Shown here: positions 33,101-44,900 of the stretch, in pieces
Layout: every line of letters starts with the position of its first letter
How positions within the stretch are numbered: position 1 is the stretch's first letter
Origin: Pterois miles
Taxonomy: Eukaryota; Chordata; Actinopteri; Perciformes; Scorpaenidae
Length of the DNA stretch: 64,000 nt
Assembly: GCA_947000775.1 (NCBI GenBank)
Contig: CAMQGK010000565.1
Span: 12,051,001 to 12,115,000 of the forward strand
Direction: 5' to 3'
The notes under the pieces: model-generated
What the model was told of the DNA's origin: nothing
Seen by the model: only the letters and a program-made list of their open reading frames with translations
The model's database searches: none
Translations under genes and position numbers: made by a program

Positions 33101-36100
33101 CTAATATTATAGTTTGCTCTTCCTTTGTAAAATGTGCTGCTCCGCCTGTCTGCAGACTGGTCCATGTCTGTGATTGGTCAGATGCTGCACACCCGCCCCC
33201 TTCATGTGAGCACGCTCAGAGAGAAACGCCGGGTGGATTTACCGAGCTGACGTTTGTTCGTTAAGACAGATAAGAAGATACCCTGGGCGGCCCTGGTCTC
33301 TGGGGGTTTTCTTACCTTGCAGGTGGCTCCCTTGGTAGGACTCTGACTCCAGGCCTCTCCGGCCTCAAACAGGTTTTTCTTGGTGGCGACGACCTCAGGT
33401 GAGCTGGGCAGGTCGGTCAGTGATGCCTTCACTGCCCGAACCTCCTGGGAGTTCTGCACCACAACAACAACAGCCGTGGGTTAGTCTGTGTAAGGCTGGG
33501 GATAAGCAGTTGACAATGGAGGGATGGATGGATGGATGGATGGATGGATGGATGGATGGATGATGGGTTCAGAGACGGACAGATGAACATGTCAGCCTGC
33601 CGCATCGTGTATTCGAAGCTTTGAATACCTTTGAGTATGTGTGTGTACTAGTGTTTCATTTCATGAGCAGTATGGAAGTGTGATGCATCGAAGTAAATTC
33701 AGATTTAATTCTATTTTGGTGCTAGAAGAAAAATGTCTGAAAAAAGTAAGAAATTATCCATAAAATGTCGGAAAAAGTAAGAAATTCACCATCACCAGGC
33801 GACCTCAACACAAAAAAGGTCAGAGCTGCTCTTCAACCTTCAGCTGCTTTTAATCAATAAGTTTAACGGATCATCAGCAGAAAGCAGCAGAGGGGTTACA
33901 GGAAGTTAGTCAGAGGAAATACTCTGTTAATGACGTCAGCTTTAAAACCAAGACTTAACCCTCGAACACCCCTCGACAAAATAGACCTGGAACAAAGGTT
34001 GGGAAATTAGTGTTTGGGGGATTATTTCTTGTCTCGGAATTTCAGTGTTTGTTTGTGTGTTTGTGTGTGTTTCAGTGTGTTTCAGTGTGTTTCATTGTGT
34101 GATTATTTCTCTGTGTCTGTTTCAGTGTGTTTTGTGTTTCAGTGTGTTTCAGTGTGTGTTTCAGTGTGTTTCAGTGTGTTTCACTGTGTTTAGTGTGTTT
34201 CAGTGTGTGTTTATGTGTGTTTCAGTGTGTGTTTCAGTGTGTTTCACTGTGTTTCAGTGTGTGTTTCAGTGTGTGTTTCAGTGTGTTTCAGTGTGTTTCA
34301 CTGTGTTTCAGTGTGTGTTTCAGTGTGTGTTTCAGTGGAGTGTGTTTCAGTGTGTTTCAGTGTGTGTTTCAGTGTGTTTCAGTGTGTGTTTCAGTGTGTG
34401 TTTCAGTGTGTGTTTCAGTGTGTGTTTCAGTGTGTGTTTCAGTGTGTGTTTCAGTGTGTTTCAGTGTGTGTTTCAGTGGTTTGAGTGTTTCAGTGTGTGT
34501 TTCAGTGTGTTTCAGTGTGTGTTTCAGTGTGTGTTTCAGTGTGTTTCACTGTGTTTCAATGCGTTTCAGTGTGTGTTTCAGTGTGTGTTGTCAGTGTGTT
34601 TCAGTGTGTGTGTGTGTTTCAGTGTGTGTTTCAGTGTGTTAGTGTGTTTCAGTGTGTGTTTCAGTGTGTTTCAGTGTGTGTTTCAGTGTGTGTTTCAGTT
34701 TGTCCAGTGTGTGTTTCAGTGTGTGTTTCAGTGCGTTTCAGAGTGTTTCAGTGTGTGTTTCAGTGCGTTTCAGTGTGTGTGCAGTGTGTGTTTCAGTGTG
34801 TGTTTCAGTGTGTGTGTGTGTTTCAGTGTGTGTTTCAGTGTGTTTCAGTGTGTGTTTCAGTGTGTGTTTCAGTGTGTGTTTCAGTGTGTTTCAGTGTGTG
34901 GTTCAGTGTGTGTTTCAGTGTGTGTTTCAGTGTGTGTTTCAGTGTGTTTCAGTGTGTTTCAGTGTGTTTCACGTGTGTTTCAGTGTTTCAATGCGTTTCA
35001 GTGTGTGTTGCAGTGTGTTTCAGTGTGTGTTTTAGTGTGTGTTTCATGTGTGTGTTTCAGTGTGTGTTTCAGTGCGTTTCAGTGTGTTTCAGTGTGTTTC
35101 AGTGTGTGTTTCAGTGTTAAGTGTTTCAGTGTGTGTGTGTTTCAGAGTTGTGTGTTTCAGTGTGTTTCAGTGTGTGTTTCAGTGTGTGTTTCAGTGTGTG
35201 TTTCAGTGTGTTTCAGTGTGTGTTTCAGTGCGTTTCAGAGTGTTTCAGTGTGTGTTTCAGTGTGTGTTTCAGTGCGTTTCAGAGTGTTTCAGTGTGTGTG
35301 TGTGTTTCAGTGTGTGTTTCAGTGCGTTTCAGAGTGTTTCAGTGTGTGTTTTAGTGTGTGTTTCAGTGTGTGTTTCAGTGCGTTTCAGACTGTTTCAGTG
35401 TGTGTGTTGTGCTGACCTCCACAGCGTGGGCGTACTGCTCCAGCTTGTCGTCGATCTTGGGCAGCAGGACGAGAGGCTGCGTCTTCTTGAAGCTGTTACT
35501 GAGTCAAACACAACAAGACCAGATCCAGTTAGAACAGATCCTGGATCAAATCGATAGCTAAACAACGTCAATACGTTACTGTCCGAGTCTGGAAGCCACA
35601 GTGGCTAACAGTTTAGCCAGCTAGCTAGTGGGGAACATAACGCAGGAAATGTAAAAAGACGTAATGACAGAGGAGAAAGATGAGGTCATTGACAATATCA
35701 ACATTTTCCTCAGACAGATTATAAAATTACCAATAAAAACAATATATGACTAAACTTACAATATGAACTTATTATGCAGCGATAAATGAACGTCCATGGG
35801 CTCCACCATTTATCACAACGTCAACAAACACGTCACAAGTCGTGAACTCGGAGCTTTCAGAGACTTTCCACTGACGAGGTCGTGAATACGACATGAGGGG
35901 GGCGTTCAGGGACCAACCAGTAAACACGGTAAACACCACCACACCTGGAGGCACCAACAGCTTTTAACAATATTTGCCAGCAAACATTAATGTACCTGCT
36001 CAGGTAAAGGCTGGCGCACACTAGAAGATTTAGCAGATGCACAAAATGTGAGTCCACACAGAACGACATGTTAAAATTTAACAGATTTGTTCCTTTAGTG

Positions 36101-39100
36101 TTGGAGAGCAACAATTTGACCAAAAAACAGCCAAAACTCACTAACAGATTCGTTCATCAACAATAAGAGTCCCACTAAAAAAAGTGAAATCTCACGAAAT
36201 CTCTGGTGAACTAACGTGACTTTAAACATGGCCGACGACGGGCAGGAAGAATCAGTGATGTTAGTTTTACTGATAACTGATGAAGGATGGATGATGAAGT
36301 GATGGAGACACATTAAATAAACATTAATCAGCTAGTTGATCCTCCATCTCTGAGCTCCGTCTGACTTTATGCTTCATGTTTAGCGTTAGCTCATGGATTA
36401 GCCGCGGCCGCCATGACGCCGGTGGTCGTCCTTCCTTCTTCAGTCAGCTTGGCTCTCTATTGGCTGTCGTTCTTTGCTACGTGGCGGCGTCATCGTCTGT
36501 CCTCGGGGTTCCCCACACAACAGGATATCCCATCGTAAATACTGAATATGTTTAATATTGATTATTTAAAATCGGTGCATCCAGGATGGACTTCAGAGCA
36601 GATCAGGGATGTAACAACACTCTTAACTTACCTCACAGAACAGGAACATCTGGAGAGATGAAAACCTTTAGATCCATCAAACAATCAGGGCTTTGCTGAC
36701 AAACCTCATTAGTGTCTGTCTTCACATCTTTAAAAGCTTTTCTGATTGCCAAACGGTGTCAATTAATTAAGAAAAAAAAATAACAGTTTGATTGATTTAA
36801 ATGATATTTAAGTGAAAATAGATAAGGAAGCAGCTGAGGCACCACCAGGATCAGACCGTCCCCTGGTCCTGGTACTCTTATTTTGGTAAATCAAAGCATC
36901 TCCACAGAGGCGATAACCTCCTGCTGCAGACTGCCGGAGCCTCCAGACCTCAACAACCACCAGAGGAAACAGAGCAACCTGCATCATCTGGACGCAGTTA
37001 AGCAGAGCCATTAATCACAGCCGGAGGAAGGTGGAGAAGATATTCACCTTTTCTTCAGCGAGCGGCTCAGCGACTCTGTTCTCTCTGTGATCTGAAAAAG
37101 AAGAAGAAGAAGAAGTCTGAGGTCATTTTACTCTGAGGAACACAGGAAGGTTTTCGTGTCGCCGCCTGGTTTCAGAGGTCGGCTGCAGACCGTCGACAGC
37201 TCCGTCCAACACAAACAGAGCGAAGTCTGCTGGCCTCCGTCAAACGGTACGAGGCATCGCAGCAGCTACAGGAGCAGAGGATGATGGGAAACAGAACTAG
37301 ACGCGGCATATTATTACTCTTTTATTTGCTTGCTGGTGAAATAAATCATATGGTAGGATCTTAATTAATCCCATTGTTGCTTTAGTTCATGGCTCTCTTT
37401 GAATTTCCTTCTAATTAACTTCTAATTTGATTTTTCTGTGACTTCATCTCAAAATTTCAGGATGTAAATCTGGAATAAAATCTAAAACATGTTCATGGTT
37501 AAGGGTTTAATGTACTGATTTGTGTTCCTAGACACAAATTTCACATTTTTTTGTGATATTCAGCACAAAGTCAATTCATATGTGAGTCAATTATGACCCG
37601 AGAGAGCGGCGAGCTCCACATAGGGAGGAAGTCGGGTGGATGAAACAGGACTTTCACCAGGAGATCGCTGCTCATGTCCCATGAGAAACAAGCCAAAGTT
37701 GATTTATTTGTTACGTAATTCTGGAATCGCCCGCTGCCGAATCGCCACGCAGCCGCCACGCAGCCGCCACGCAGCCGCCACGCTCCTCTGACGTTCTTGG
37801 TGTGGCTCGGATTTTACTTTTGGATGATCCAGGGTTGGTGTGTTAATATACACTGGTTACATGCAATGTGAAAATTCAAAAGAAACCTCTGTTTTCACGG
37901 GAAGTTAGGTTTACCCAACACAACCACTTAGGTAGGATTAGGAAACGGTCACGGTTGGTGTTAACTTCACTGACTAGTGACTCATGGTGATGATACCAAC
38001 GAGTCACGTGACTTCAAACTGACGTGAAAAAATAAGTAAATGTCACGCTATTAATACTACGTCACTGCTCCGACCGTTGAATAACGCCACAGGTGGGTTG
38101 ACGCTGGAGTTAGCTGAAAGCCTGGTTCGTCACATACTGTCACCACAGGGGGCTTCGGTGCGTCGGTTTCCGACCAACCTGATCTTATGGGAAAGCGTAC
38201 GATGGCACAACCTTTTAAGGACGTTCGTGTCATCATTTTAGTCTTTTCACGTGTGATTTCACACACCAGAGTGCTACAGTGCAACGTTGCGGTTTCGTTT
38301 AGGCAACAACGACTTAGTGAGGTGTAAATCACTGATAAAATTGGAGGTTAGCGTCTGTTTCTCATATGGATGACTGGTGTAAAAATTTTTAAACTAATCA
38401 TACAATTCTGTCTGTAAATGTTCAGTTCAATGAGGAAAAACTAACAAGGTGCACAACACTCATGCAGCTTCATGCACATGAACATTTCCATCAAACACCA
38501 CTGATTAACACCCAAATACAGAAAACCTAAAGTCCACAGAAATGCTGCTTTAAAAAAACACATCTTTCAAGACTGCAGGAACTCTGAACGAGATAAATTA
38601 TCATCCTCAACTTGTGCACAAGATGATAAAATATAATTGTTCAGGACTTTGGTGAGTTTGTGTTCACAAGAAGAAGTAGGAGTCAGGATGCAGCTGCAAC
38701 ACAGCCAGATGTGGGGAGGTCACTGGTTACGAATCAAACTCACACCAACAACATCTGAAGTCTCAGTGAGTTCACAACATGCTTTTCAAACACACACATG
38801 CAACTTACAAGCTGAGCCTGAACCCATCAGCTGTGGAGACGACACACTGTTCAGTTCTGTCATTGGCTATAAAAGTGACATCAGTCTGTCAATCTCTGTG
38901 ATCTACAGTTATCAGCTTCATGTAAAGTCACGACATCACTTCCTGTCTGGCCTCGATGCCACTGCCTTCTGTGACTCAGTACAATCACTCAGTTCACAGA
39001 TGAAGCGTTTACTTTCCACATGAAGTAGTAACAGAAGAGTGTGTAGCTCCTCAGGTGGTGTTTACCTTGTGAGTGGGAGTTTTAGGACTGAAGGGACCGA

Positions 39101-40988
39101 ACGTCTCGTCTCCGTCCACGCTGGACGAACTCAGGCTCTTCATCCTCTCGGCCGCCTCCATCCTCCTCCTCTCGATGTCCTCCTTCATCTGCCTCCTCTC
39201 CTCCTGGGAGTCAGGCCACAGCACTGTTCAACTCCTCATTTCTACATCAACTACACGAGTCTGATTAGATGTTAATGCTACAGAAACATGAATTATATCA
39301 GTCTGTTCACACTGCACATGATTGGTTCTTTTAAAGCTGAAATAATACATTTTTGGCCACTAGAGGGCAGATTAATTCCACATTCTGCTAAAAAAAATCG
39401 TGTTTTGGCTAACATGCTAGCAAGTTGCATATTTAGACATATTTAGTATGTTTCTGCAAAACCACGTACACGAATGACAAAGTTTTTGCATTTGATCAGA
39501 GCAAGTTAAGCAGAATATAGAGCCACCATTAAATCCACTAATGGTGGGTCAAACAAATACAGGACTAACCTGAAATAAACCTTGACTTTACATTTGTTAC
39601 GTGACGTTTTGAAGAAAGTCCTCTAAATCCGACCGTTGTTTTGCTATGTTGTTATGCTATGTTCCATTGTTTAATTGTTACATTATGTTCTGTTGTTACG
39701 TTACGTTACCTTATTACATTACGTTGTTATGTTACATTGCTACATTACTTTAAGTTACGTTGTTACCTTATGCTACCGTGTTACATTGCATTATGTTACA
39801 TAGTAACATTACGTTGTTTCATTATGCTATATTGTTGTTACGCTACGTTGTTACGCTACGTTGTTACGCTACGTTGTTACGCTACGTTGTTACGCTACGT
39901 TGTTACGCTACGTTGTTACACCATGTTGTTACGCTATGTTGTTACGCTATGTTGTTATGCTATGTTGTTATGCTACGTTTTACGCTATGTTGTATTTTAC
40001 GCTATGCTGTTACGTTACGCTATGTTGTTATATTATGCTATGTTGTTATGCTACGCTACATTGTTACGTTACATTATGTTACATTACGTTATGTTACACT
40101 GCATTGTTACAATACAATAGAATCTTGAATCACATGCTGTAATTTGATAATTTGATCAGTTGTTAAAATACAAATATTGGTTGCACCCTTACTTTTGGTT
40201 AAAGACACACTATCCTGGTTTTGTTAAAGCTCCAACAAGCTCACTGTTGATGTGTTGAGTCTAAAACTTTGGAGAAAGAGCTGTTGGGAGTTTATATTTA
40301 ACAGACCACAGTGACTCATAAACTCTACTTTCACTAGTTTAGCAGCCAGTAAGATTATTTTTACAGACAATATGACTCAAGAAGATGCTTTTATTCTGCT
40401 AAAATTCACCTAAAATAATCAGGTCATCAGGTTTATCTCATAAACATTCAGGCTTTATAGGAAAGCGAGTTAATTAAAAGCCACTAAAAAACTGAAATAC
40501 TGAAAAAACAATATTAGACTGTTAATTAAAATGAAGTTGTGTTTGACAGGTGGTAGCTTTCTAATATTTTAAATTGGGCTTTCAACATGAACACAATAAT
40601 AACTTTAATAACACAATTAATCTTAGTTGTAGCGGCTCAGTTTTAAAGCTAGACTGAAGATCCTGGTCTCATCTGAAACTAGAGAACCTGATGGATCCAT
40701 CAGTACCAACCAGGTCAGACTACTACTACTACTACTACTACTACTACATCCTGGTCTCATCTGAAACTAGAGAACCTGATGGATCCATCGGTACCAACCA
40801 GGTCAGACTACTACTACTACTACTACTACTACTACTGCTACATCCTGGTCTCATCTGAAACTAGAGAACCTGATGGATCCATCAGTACCAACCAGGTCAG
40901 ACTACTACTACTACTACTACTACTACTACATCCTGGTCTCATCTGAAACTAGAGAACCTGATGGATCCATCGGTACCAACCAGGTCAG

Positions 40989-41024
<36 letters not shown>

Positions 41025-41088
41025 GCTACATCCTGGTCTCATCTGAAACTAGAGAACCTGATGGATCCATCGGTACCAACCAGGTCAG

Positions 41089-41135
<47 letters not shown>

Positions 41136-41294
41136 TGCTACATCCTGGTCTCATCTGAAACTAGAGAACCTGATGGATCCATCGGTACCAACCAGGTCAG
41201 ACTACTACTACTACTACTACTACTACTACTGCTACATCCTGGTCTCATCTGAAACTAGAGAACCTGATGGATCCATCGGTACCAACCAGGTCAG

Positions 41295-41341
<47 letters not shown>

Positions 41342-41515
41342 TGCTACATCCTGGTCTCATCTGAAACTAGAGAACCTGATGGATCCATCGGTACCAACCA
41401 GGTCAGACTACTACTGCTACTACTATTACTACTGCTACATCCTGGTCTCATCTGAAACTAGAGAACCTGATGGATCCATCGGTACCAACCAGGTCAGACT
41501 ACTACTACTACTACG

Positions 41516-41547
<32 letters not shown>

Positions 41548-41788
41548 ATCCTGGTCTCATCTGAAACTAGAGAACCTGATGGATCCATCGGTACCAACCA
41601 GGTCAGACTACTACTACTACTACTACTACTACTGCTACATCCTGGTCTTATCTGAAACTAGAGAACCTGATGGATCCATCGGTACCAACCAGGTCAGACT
41701 ACTACTACTACTACTACTACTACTGCTACATCCTGGTCTTATCTGAAACTAGAGAACCTGATGGATCCATCGGTACCAACCAGGTCAG

Positions 41789-41829
<41 letters not shown>

Positions 41830-41888
41830 ATCCTGGTCTCATCTGAAACTAGAGAACCTGATGGATCCATCAGTACCAACCAGGTCAG

Positions 41889-41929
<41 letters not shown>

Positions 41930-44900
41930 ATCCTGGTCTCATCTGAAACTAGAGAACCTGATGGATCCATCGGTACCAACCAGGTCAGACTAGCTGGTAT
42001 TGAAGGAGGGTAAATATGAGGAAAAACTGTCATGTCCATCTCCAAAGGGGTCCGTTGACCTCTGACCTCCAGATGTGTGGATGTAAATGGGTTCTCTGGG
42101 TCCCCACCAGTCTCCCCTTTACAGACATGCCCACTTTATGATAGTCCCAGTCAGTCTGGATCAAGTCCTAGTCAAGTCAGCACTCTGACACACTGACAGC
42201 TGTTGTTGCCTGTTGTTGCCTGCAGTTTGCCATGTTCTGATTGGAGCAGATTGTTGATGTTGATGATTGTCGATGAGAGGATTAAATACTGGACTGATCC
42301 CCTTTTAAGGTTGAACAGATAAAAAATCTAATCTGAAGCCTTAATGGCGCCTGCTCACCTCCTCTTTGGCCAGCCGTTGCTGCTCCTCCTCCTCCCTCCG
42401 ACGCTCCTCTTCCGCCCGGACTCGACGCCTCTCCTCCCTCCTCCTCTTCAGCTCCTCCAGCTCCTGCTCGGCCTCCACCTGTCGGTGTCTCAGCTGCTCC
42501 AGCTCCTGGCTCTCCTTCTGCTGGAGGCTCAGCCGGATCTTCTCCAGACGCTGCTCCGTCTCCAGGATGGTCTCCGCCTCCTCCGGCTCGGCGGCTCGGC
42601 TGCAAATGCCGGGGAGGTTATAAATATGAAAAACTGATTTGATTATTGACCTGAGCTGAGTCTGTTAGCTGGTGTAACATGACCGAAACTACGTGGACAC
42701 CCATGATTGTTAAAGCTGAGTCAAGTACTTTCTGTCTTTGTGATTTTCTCTCGATATTCTCAGATAAATGTATTAAACATTAGTGATTTTACCACTACAG
42801 CCTTTAATAAAACACACCTACACACCTTTTTGTCATGTTGTTCTTGTATGACATCACTTCCTCTTTGGTGGCGTCTCCATTGGCGTTGCTGTGTTTCGGC
42901 TCTTGGTGAACGAACATCTTGGACGTGTAGGAGATTTTAACTTCTTTCCTTTTCTCCACCTGAACATGAAAAGTTCAACACAGATCTTCCTTTCGAGTTG
43001 CTCATAAAGACTTGTGATGTCTTGGCCTCAACGGCTCAAGACTTGACTTGGACTTGTCTCTAATAAATTGAAATTAGGTTATTATTTTTGAAACCTGAAG
43101 CTCGTTACTTGATTCAACACCTTGCCTTGAGACTCGTCTCAAATAATTTCAAGTAAAAATTGGTCAGAAAAAATGTTGTCAAACTTGACTTGGACTTGTC
43201 TTGAATGCCTTGAGACTTGATTTGAGACTTGTTATAAATGACTTGAGACTTGACCTGGACTTTTCTCAAATTACTTTAGTCTAACTTGTCAAGAATTATT
43301 TGAATGTTGACTTGGACACGTCTCAAATAACTCTGAGACTCAACAGACGTGTGGATTTACTTCAGATTTGATTTCAAATTGTTCAAAATGACTTGAAATA
43401 TGAATTAATTTTGTCTCAAATTAGTTGACTCAAAACTTCACTCAGACCTGTTTTAAATATCATGACTCAAACTCGTCCCTGACAAGCTTGACTGTGACTT
43501 GTCTCAAATAATGTAAGCCTGGACAACAGACTTGTGTCAGACTACTTTAGATTTGACTGCCTCAAATGATACTGGTATACTGGGACTTGGGACTTGTCTT
43601 GAACAACTTGACCTATAACTCATCTTGTCTTGAGTGCCTAGAGACATGACTTGGATTCACCCTGCGGGTGACTCAGATTCATCTCAGAGGAATAAGGCTT
43701 AGTCCTTTGAGGACTTTAGACTTGACTTACACATCTCAAATTACTATACTTGGACCTGTATTAAATAACTTAAAATTGACCTGAATCTGATCATTTGAAA
43801 TATAACCGACTTGACTGTGACTTGTCTTTGATGTGTCTCAGAGGACTAAGGACTTTAGACCTGCCCTGGACTTTTCTCGAATTACTTAAAACTTTAGTCC
43901 AACTCCTCTCGAATAATTTGAAACTTGACTTGGACCTGTTTTACATTACTTTAGACTTGACTTAGACCTGTTTCAAATGACTTGGACTTGTATTAAATAA
44001 CTTGGAATATGAAGTAGACTTTGAGAACGCTTACCTCTGTATTCGGCCGCTGAATCTCCTCCCTTCTCCTGGTCATCACCTCCTCTCTCTTCCTCTTGTC
44101 CTCCTCCTCGTCCTCCTCCTCTTCCCTCCTCACCCCTATCAGCTCGAATCGCCTCCTCCTCACGCTCCTTCCTCCTCTTCATCGCCACCTCGGCGCTATC
44201 TCCCGTTTCGAGCACCTGTCTCTGGAGTCGGCTGGAGGAAGTGACCGAGGCCTGGGTGGTCTTCACTGGTACAGCTTTGTTCATCAGGTCCTCCTCTTCG
44301 TCCTCGTCCTCCTCGCCTCCCTGGCCGAGCTCCTGAAGGCGCTGCTGCCTCCGTCTCTCCCGGCGCTGCGTCCAGTCGCTGAAGCCTTCGTCCTCCTCCA
44401 GAGACGGCGAGCTGCTCGGTTTCAGGTCGCCGTCGTACCTGAGGGCGAGGCGGGAGTGGAGAGTCAGGACGGCTGGACAGAACTTAATGGATGTTAACGG
44501 CAAAAAAACAAGCTGTGCCAGACTTAATGAGTAACCACATAATACATTTTTAAATAACACATTCTGCAAAATTCAATGCAATGAGCATTACTGAAACACA
44601 GTGAAAAGACAACACAGGAATAGAGACTGAATGCTAAAAAACACCAGAGAGAAACTGAAAAACGAAAAATGTGTCAGCGGGTCAGTTTGGTGTCATCAGC
44701 AAAGAAAGACACTGTGCTCATCGTAAGAGGACAAAACCAATCAGATAATCATCAAACATAATCATCTGACTGTATTTAGTTTAAAAGTTTCCTTACAGGA
44801 GCTTTTATGTTTAATCACTGCACTGTTACTCTAAATAACCAGAGTTGCAGCACTGAGGTCCACGCCGGTAACTAAATAAACCTGTCTGCATTTGGGCTCA

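Noticed and set aside
34045..35415. 456-residue Cys/Val/Phe/Ser-rich open frame and its overlapping relatives
   Set aside because: It is the translation of the TTTCAGTGTGTG minisatellite; all three frames are open because the unit lacks stops. No start context, splice signals or domain.
39641..40142. Overlapping Leu/Cys/Tyr-rich frames
   Set aside because: Translation of the TTGTTACGCTACG minisatellite.
40961..41946. Series of about 60-residue frames starting [10 protein letters not shown]
   Set aside because: Each is one unit of the composite minisatellite, not a gene family.
40670..41995. CRISPR-like look of regularly spaced repeats
   Set aside because: The spacers are (TAC)n triplet runs rather than unique sequences, the repeats are about 60 bp, and the genome is a vertebrate.
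44050..44134. An 84-nt intron inside lsp1 exon 3 (from GTGAGG to ATTCAG)
   Set aside because: Its length is a multiple of three, so it would not repair the frame, and it is purine-rich with no pyrimidine tract.
44002..44497. Plus-strand frames opposite lsp1 exon 3
   Set aside because: Shadows of the Glu/Arg-rich coding exon on the other strand.
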